From Metridium senile (taxonomy: Eukaryota > Cnidaria > Anthozoa > Actiniaria > Metridiidae), in NCBI GenBank assembly GCA_949775045.1, contig OX459105.1:3710556-3774555 (forward strand): DNA of 64,000 nt. Direction: 5' to 3'. Within the stretch, counting starts at the first letter, position 1, and each line of letters starts with the position of its first letter. This document shows positions 58,045 to 64,000 of the stretch, piece after piece. Both the position numbers and the translations under genes were made by a program. A model generated the notes under the pieces. That model was given only the letters and a program-made list of their open reading frames with translations. It did not search any database and was not told the DNA's origin.

Positions 58045-58350
58045 TTAAAAACAGTATTTCAAATATGCGCAAAATGTAAAAAATGTATTTTTGTGATAAA
58101 CAATTTTTTCTACAATTATAAATAATTCTATGAATATATGAATTTGCGCAAAATGTAGAAAATGTTTTTCAGTTGTGGAAACAATTTTTTCTGCCATTAT
58201 AACTATTTGTATGAATTTGCGCAAAATCGGTAAAAAATATATTTTTGTGAAAAACAATTTTTTTTCTACCGTTACAAATATTTCTATGAATTTGCGCAAA
58301 ATGTATTTTTATGAAAACAATTTTTTATACTATTATAAGAATATCTATGA
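58045..58350. repeat. Tandem repeat, unit about 65-75 bp
   Basis: 'gcgcaaaatgtaaaaaatgt', then 'aacaattttttctac', then 'ctatgaat' recur at about 58066, 58144, 58217 and 58291. The 84-codon minus-strand ORF is a translation of this array. Confidence 0.85.
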
Positions 58351-58707
58351 ATGATATATGAAATTAATAGTTTGAAATGCACTCTTTTAAAGAAAACAAC
58401 AACACATCAAATGAAGCGAAAACACAATATCCTTGAAATAAAATAAAATTGCTACTGTGTAATAGTTCTGTTTTTCTAGTGGCAATCAGTCACTTACAAA
58501 TACAAATAAAGTTATCATTGTAACGAGGTATTGTTTCCTTTTGTATTTGACGTTTCTGGTTGCGTGATATTGAGTAAATAGTCAGTGACCTAAATATAAC
58601 CTATTAATGCTTTTACTTCAGCACTTAGCCTGAGAAAACAGACGTTCATTGGCTTCTCTTCCCCTTGTAAAACAGGCGCTTATTTGTACATTGGAAGAAC
58701 AACTTCT

Positions 58708-58950
58708 AAAGGCCCGTTTACACTAGCAATTATGTCGCACGAAAAGAGCTGCGATTTCAATGGCGATTTTATCGCAGTTTTGTCGCCGCGATTTCGAATA
58801 CGCTCGAATTTAGGAGACATGCAGAAAATCGCAGCAAATTGCACTAAATTTCGAGTATGTTTAAAGTAGCGTTGACAAATCTGCGATAAAATCCCCATTG
58901 AAATCGCAGCTCTTGTCGCGCGACAAAATTGCTAATGTAAACGGGTCTTT
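58708..58950. mobile_element. Foldback MITE 'AAAGGCCCGTTTACACTAGC'
   Basis: Left 'aaaggcccgtttacactagc' with 'gagctgcgatttcaatggcg'; right 'cattgaaatcgcagctc' with 'ttgctaatgtaaacgggtc'. 'gtcgcgcgac' occurs near the right arm. Both short ORFs over it, one on each strand, are mirror images produced by the palindrome. Confidence 0.85.
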
Positions 58951-59366
58951 ATGCATGCATCATTGTTAACAAGGAAATGACCGTAGGGCACAATTATATC
59001 TCAAATTATAAATTTCTAGAACAGTGTGGAAAAAGTTGAAAAAAAAAAAAAACTAATAAAAACCCTCAAAGTGTTCACGGTTTGAGTGTCCTCACTGTAA
59101 GGTGAATATTAGAATTTCAAACGCATATTAGAGACTGTAAACATTGTCCACTAAAAAACAAGTGGCATAAACACTTAAAGAATTGTCACGTGACACCACA
59201 AACGTTCGCTCTAAATGTTCGATACTAGCAGTAATAGTGGACATAGATTTCACAATTCTTATACCATGTTCACTTATAGTAATTATACATTTAAAAATTG
59301 AAATTTTAGCTGTTGAAAACAAATAACACGTAATTTTTTAATTAAGAATCACGTGTTAATCTCGAC
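58951..59366. other. No gene recognised
   Basis: Contains 'cacggtttgagtgtcctcac' (about 59075), shared with the region near 11450. Otherwise AT-rich without a conserved frame. Confidence 0.4.
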
Positions 59367-59660
59367 TTTACGTGGCTCGCCAAAATACAGCGTCTTACTC
59401 GTAAAATATCCATCAATATTACACCGTAAACTGTCTAATAAGAAATATATATTTTACTCGTTCACTTTCATTTTGACTCGCCTAAAGGCTCGTCAAAATA
59501 CAGCGTCTCACACGTAAAATATCCAGCCATATTACACATCAAACTGTCTAGTAAGAAATATATATTTTACTCGTTCACTTTCATTTTGACTCGCCTAAAG
59601 GCTCGTCAAAATACAGCGTCTCACACGTAAAATATTTACACATTTTACACATTAAACTAA
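59367..59660. repeat. 113-bp tandem repeat, about 2.5 copies
   Basis: 'caaaatacagcgtct' recurs at exactly 113-base spacing (59381, 59494, 59607) with 'aatatatattttactcgttc' and 'cattttgactcgcctaaagg' between. The last two copies are almost identical. Confidence 0.93.
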
Positions 59661-61718
59661 GAAGATATTAGTACTTCACAAGAACCTTTCAAGGATACCT
59701 ATTTTAGGGTTAAAACTAACCCCAAAACCCCTCCCCCAAATGGGAAAGAGATTTGAGGGGAGAGAAAGGTACCAGGGAGGAGGCAGAAACCCAGCTCAAA
59801 AGACCTTAACATAGACTTCGAAATGGGAGAGTTCGCTTGGAAAACAGAGAGGGAAAAATATCTACGATAATTGATGAGTATCACAAAGATTGTCACACGT
59901 TTGAGTGGCTAGTCAAGGCTAGTCAAGGCTAGTCAAGGGAACAAGCACATTTATTTTAAGGGAACAAGGGATACTGCCAAATTATTTTCTGAGAGCATGG
60001 GAACAAAATATGATAAAACAATAGTTTTTGGGGATCATGGGAACATGCAAGGTAAAACATTTTATGGAAACATGTATTTTACTTATAGGGAACAAGGGAG
60101 AAAATTCAAAAAGATCCATGGAACATGAGATAATGTACCCCCCCCCCCCCCCCCCCTGGGAGGGGCTTAGTACTGAAGTTATACAAATTGATGGCCATAA
60201 ATAATTTCGCTTTGTTTGAATATCATACATGATAGACAAGATGACTTAGACAAATCGACTCTCGGCAAAACGGAAAAAAAGTTTCCCAAAACAGATCATC
60301 AGCCGGATTTGTCTCAGTGACTTTTTTAGACAGCAACGGAAACATTAACAAGTTTGTAATTACTCGGGCTACCTGTGGTAGCTCGAGTCTAAAAATGCAA
60401 ACGGTTCTTCGTCGTCGTCGTCGTCGTATTCTTTGTCGTGGTCCTCAAATTGGAGGGTCAGGTCCCAGGCGTTCCTAGTAGTGCATGACAGCGCATGGGC
60501 AACGATCGCTGACCGAAGGTTAATACGAACGAATAAATATCGATTGAAATGAAAACTTGTTTTTAGTTTTGATGTGATTGACGAGACTGACGATGATTAT
60601 GACGAATTAATTGTTCGATCGAATAACGACTCTCGTTTACTCGTTTAACTCTGATCCCGCAGAAAGTAATGGCTATATGTTTTGGACTGATGATCGACAA
60701 GACATTACCTCAAATTGTTAGTTGCTGTACTACAGGGTTGACTCCCGAAAAATAGCTTGCTATTTTCTTTTTTATAAAGAGGAGGATATCTTGGCCGGAA
60801 TGATCCGCCGTTAGCGAAGTCCTTTCTTAAGCACAAAACAGAAGATGTGCCACGCCAGCAGAATTGCATTCGCTTCGGTATATTATCAAGCACTTTCAAA
60901 CAGAAATCTTGAGTTTATATTGATTAATGTGCTATTTTTGTTCTTCATAATGTCAGAGAACGTGACTTCCTTCACGAAGCCTACAAAGCGAACACGTCAA
61001 CACGACATAAAAACATTCAGATCGGCCTGTCTGAAAACCACTCTCAACAGCCCAAATCGCCTCAAAAATTACACAAATTGCTTAAATAACTATCTATCTT
61101 TCTTGTTCTGACGTTCAATTTTCAAGAACAACTTCAAGTTTTCGAAGCATTCAAGTTTTCGAACTCTATATCCATTATCGCATACTCAAATCTTCGTAGC
61201 GGCGCTTTGGGGGGAGGGGACGGGATGAAATGTCAACACTTTGTAACACAGGCATCCCGGTACATAGAAATATATGTCGAGCAGATTCATACAGCCCAAA
61301 ATCCATCTTTATTTTCGTGACGTTTATTTCTCAAAAGGTTAATCTTGATAATAATGTTTCTGAGATTTAGTTTTCATTTTCTCAATAAAAACATTATGAA
61401 ATTTGGGATAAGGACATTTCTCATTAAAATAACCTAAAATTAGTCATAAATGATTTACGTGCATATGTTTATTTTTGTGCACATTTTAAACATTTTGTAA
61501 ACATTAATCAACCAATTTAGTTCCTCCTCACCCTCGGGACTTTCCAAAGTAGCCGGGTTGGCCGCAGAAAAGAGGATAGAATAGGTATATAGGAATAGAT
61601 TTGGAGCTTTTTATTCTGACCGCCTAATAGAGGGTGACCACTTATAATGGGTGACCGCTTAATAGAGGTACCACTGTATATGTATTGTGTATGATCTATG
61701 TATGATACATTATGAATA
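59661..61718. other. No gene recognised; short repeats and poly-C
   Basis: 'ctagtcaagg' is repeated three times at about 59910-59938, a C run lies at 60139-60156, and (TCG)n at about 60408-60427. At about 61615-61680 'gggtgaccgcttaatagagg' with 'taccactgta' looks like one transposon end, but no partner was found. ORFs at 60705-60899 (minus) and 60845-61111 (plus) have no recognised domain; one of them could be an exon, but nothing visible supports it. Confidence 0.4.
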
Positions 61719-61862
61719 GCTGTTATTACAGTTATATGCAAATGATTTCAAACAATGGATTCAAATCGAGGCTTTCGGGCAAACCTATTGTTTTCGCCCG
61801 AAAGCCTCAACTTCAACCCATTGTTCAAAATCATTTGCATATAACTGTAATAACAGCTATTT
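61719..61862. mobile_element. Foldback element with arms of about 60 bp
   Basis: 'gctgttattacagttatatg', 'caaatgatttcaaacaatgg' and 'gaggctttcgggc' are mirrored on the right with few mismatches around a short loop. Non-coding. Confidence 0.88.
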
Positions 61863-61954
61863 CAATCCCTCAGAATCCCTTCTGTTCAGTAGCCCGAGTA
61901 ATCGCTCACAGAGCGTCTAGTTTAGATTTCCTTCGAAACGCAAACATTACTTTT

Positions 61955-62310
61955 TATGGTATCAAATTAAAACTGTTACTGTGGAATAAAGCGCAAACAC
62001 TATATAGATATCATAGAATCAAATTGCTACTGTGTAATAGAGCACTAACACTATATCCATGAAATCAAATCAAATTGCTACTGTGGAATAGAGCACAAAC
62101 ACTACATCCATGAAATCAAATCAAATTGCTGCTGTGGAACAGAGCGGAAACACTTTATCGAAAAAATCAAATTAAATTGCTACTGTGGAACAGAGCGCAA
62201 ATATTATATCCATGAAATCAAATTAAATTTCTAGTATTGAATAAAATGCAAACACTTTATCAGCCGATGTAATCAGATTAAACTATTATTGTGGAATAAA
62301 GCGCAAACAC
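61955..62310 (+). repeat. Tandem repeat, about 55-bp unit, six or more units
   Basis: Units with 'aaattgctactgtggaata', 'agcgcaaacact' and 'tatccatgaaatcaaat'. It is the same satellite unit as at 44741-44992 and about 58385-58475. Confidence 0.88.
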
Positions 62311-62351
62311 TAACCACGTTAGAATTAAAACTTAATTGACACTGCATGTGT

Positions 62352-62872
62352 ATCGTAAATACTCGAATAAGTGCCGCCGCGGCTCAGTGCTCACTGTCCT
62401 CACTGTCCCCTTCTTGATCAGAACACAGGGAGCCCAAGCTCATCACTTGTGATCTTTTACAGTAAATGTATGGAGTCGCGAGATATCCTTTCGCTGTGCC
62501 TCAAATATACAACAATAATTTTTTTTTACAGAGATAGTTGTGTATAATTGTTTTCTAGTCTGTGACCGAGTTTTAGCTTAATTAGAGCGATTTTGTCTTT
62601 CTGGGGTAAATAATTTATTATTGTATATTTGAGGCACAGCGAAAGGATATCTCGCGACTCCATACATTTACTGTAAAAGATCACAAGTGATGAGCTTGGG
62701 CTCCCTGTGATCAGAACTACGAATATAATTGGAGAGATAATTCAATGGGCGAGCAGTGAAATATAATTACTTTGAACTGAAGAATATATATTTTGATAAA
62801 AAATTATTTCCAATGCTGTTCTAGAGTAGCATTATAGCGTTAAAGTGCGGCGCTTATTCGAGGAAATACGGT
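62352..62872. mobile_element. TIR element enclosing a foldback of about 300 bp
   Basis: The outer ends 'cgtaaatactcgaataagtg' plus 'ccgc' and 'gcggcgcttattcgaggaaa' plus 'tacgg' are inverted. Inside, about 62424-62712 is a second inverted pair with arms of about 90 bp ('gggagcccaagctcatcact', 'atggagtcgcgagatatcct') and a central spacer. An inner foldback nested in an older outer element is the simplest reading. Confidence 0.85.
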
Positions 62873-63531
62873 AACAGAGCGACAAAGCTTTCTGTAAGAT
62901 GCAAACCAACACAAGCAGTGAACTGCTAGTTATCGTACATTCTCACTTCAAATAGTTCCTTTACTCATGCTTTACTGAGCCCGTGTTATAGATTGCCCCT
63001 TAAAATTTAAGACAGGATCTTATTTGAAAATTTAGATATTTGAATCTGATAGAAATACGCATTTGATCATATAATTATTACTATTATTACTATATTAATA
63101 AGTATTAGAGCAAGTAAAACACTGCAATGACAACTCACAAACTATCCATTTTTGTTGTTGTTGCATTTTTCATAGGTAAAAAGGTTTTAACTTCAAAATC
63201 ATAATAAAGTACGTCACTGTAACTCGAAGTAAAAAGGGTCCACATGCGGGTTTTTACTGCTAATTTGCCAACCATTTTAACAATAGATTTTTTTTTGTTC
63301 TAATAACAATGTTTGGTTGGCAAAAACATAACAAAATACGTCACTGTACGTCCACCTATACGATCAAATGCGCATAAACTAACTCGAAGTAAAAAGGTTC
63401 TCACATGCGGGTTTTAACTGTAACTAACCGAAACAAACAAAACAATTTAGTCTGCACATTTATTCCAAGTTTTAACATTTCTTTACAATAATGTTAAGCC
63501 ATTTTGATAGCTATATTTGCTATCGTAGAAT
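62873..63531. other. No gene recognised
   Basis: Holds the dispersed repeat copy shared with 10719-10848 (about 63260-63350), and a nearby partial duplicate at 63150-63250. If the 63609-63953 exon is terminal, part of this stretch may be its 3' UTR. Confidence 0.4.
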
Positions 63532-63663
63532 CCGTTGCCATGTTAATGAATATAGATGTTGCCATGAGGGTTAGGAACGCCTTTCACATGATTCAACCCG
63601 TTGCCATGTTAACGAATATAGATGTTGCCATGAGGGTTAGGTACGCCTTTCACATGATTCAAC
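63532..63663 (-). repeat. Two tandem 66-bp copies at the 3' end of the edge exon
   Basis: 'ccgttgccatgttaa' recurs at 66-base spacing (63532, 63598; a broken third at 63664). 66 is a multiple of three. On the minus strand each copy encodes the same short peptide end (GLNHVKGVPNPHGNIYI) followed by a TAA stop at the same place, so the stop codon was duplicated with the unit. Confidence 0.85.
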
Positions 63664-63953
63664 CCGTTGGTGCCACAAGGATCATGGGTAGGCCAGTTAG
63701 TCTTGGTCGAGCTTTCAAAGTAGTAATACTCCTTATGTCTGCTACGACTTTCAGCTCGCACCAGGTCCACCCCGACGACGTTTCCGCGATCCCCGGCCGC
63801 GTTAAACTTTAGAGTATCGGGGACTAGGTCATGGCATTTGTCAGCGACATTTTTGATCACGTGACATTTGATACTTCCGCTTTTCCAGTCAACTAGACTT
63901 CCGGTGTTTTCGTTGCACTGGATCCAATGGTTGATGTTGGACTTGATGACGAA
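63609..63953 (-). CDS. Probable terminal coding exon of an unrecognised gene, 5' part outside the window
   Basis: Reading on the minus strand, 'cattttcctatttttatg' followed by 'tccag' forms a strong splice acceptor. The exon starts at 63953 in phase 0 with FVIKSNINHWIQCNENTG and runs 114 codons to a TAA at 63609-63611. The composition is more GC-rich and codon-like than the surroundings, and the frame is open from the acceptor. Four cysteines (IQCNE, IKCHV, DKCHD, DPCGT) and several charged stretches suggest an extracellular or secreted domain, but I do not recognise the family. The ATG at 63992 lies inside the presumed intron and is unlikely to be the start. Upstream exons would be beyond position 64000. 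The plus-strand ORF at 63504-63812 is its shadow. Confidence 0.5.
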   Translation of the reverse strand, partial: FVIKSNINHWIQCNENTGSLVDWKSGSIKCHVIKNVADKCHDLVPDTLKFNAAGDRGNVVGVDLVRAESRSRHKEYYYFESSTKTNWPTHDPCGTNGLNHVKGVPNPHGNIYIR

Positions 63954-64000
63954 CTGGACATAAAAATAGGAAAATGTAAATAATAGAAGCACATTACTAC

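Noticed and set aside
58684..58898. Pair of ORFs on opposite strands
   Set aside because: Both are produced by the foldback element; each is nearly the mirror of the other.
63504..63812. Plus-strand 102-codon ORF at the right edge
   Set aside because: It overlaps the minus-strand exon with better splice and codon evidence and consists largely of the 66-bp tandem repeat.

Overview
The window looks like AT-rich nuclear DNA from an invertebrate animal, most probably a cnidarian and plausibly an anthozoan such as a coral or sea anemone. The assignment rests on intron-poor rhodopsin-class GPCR genes in a local cluster, spliceosomal introns, tRNA-derived SINE-like repeats, non-LTR retrotransposon remnants and many short terminal-inverted-repeat elements. 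There is no bacterial-type operon, rRNA gene, CRISPR array or convincing functional tRNA. The species call is inference; I could not run a search.

Layout. 1-28 kb holds no clear protein-coding gene. It is a mosaic of hairpin or TIR elements (at least ten families), minisatellites, microsatellites and a few possible exons. 28-34 kb holds a two-exon class A GPCR (GPCR1, 29052-33940) whose first exon encodes an N-glycosylated N-terminus. 34-39 kb holds more elements and a stack of 5'-truncated LINE fragments with restriction-like-endonuclease C-termini, each embedded in (AAT)n arrays. 40 kb holds a 21-bp minisatellite. 42.3-43.3 kb holds GPCR2, a close paralogue of GPCR1. 45.0-54.0 kb is a tandem segmental duplication (unit about 3.6 kb), each copy carrying a MECA-like class A receptor (GPCR3, GPCR4) and a small upstream candidate exon; copy 1 is interrupted by a 1.9 kb insertion. 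54-63 kb is again minisatellites and inverted-repeat elements. At the right edge (63609-63953, minus strand) is the probable last coding exon of an unrecognised gene that continues beyond the window.

How the genes may relate. The splice junctions I can infer upstream of all four 7TM domains have the same phase: one base of a codon before the intron and two after. A start-codon exon could be found only for GPCR1. GPCR2, GPCR3 and GPCR4 have open, phase-compatible acceptors upstream of TM1. The cluster could therefore be four separate genes with unseen or dispensable first exons, or one locus in which a shared first exon is spliced onto alternative downstream receptor exons. The second reading is speculative and is listed as the main item to check.
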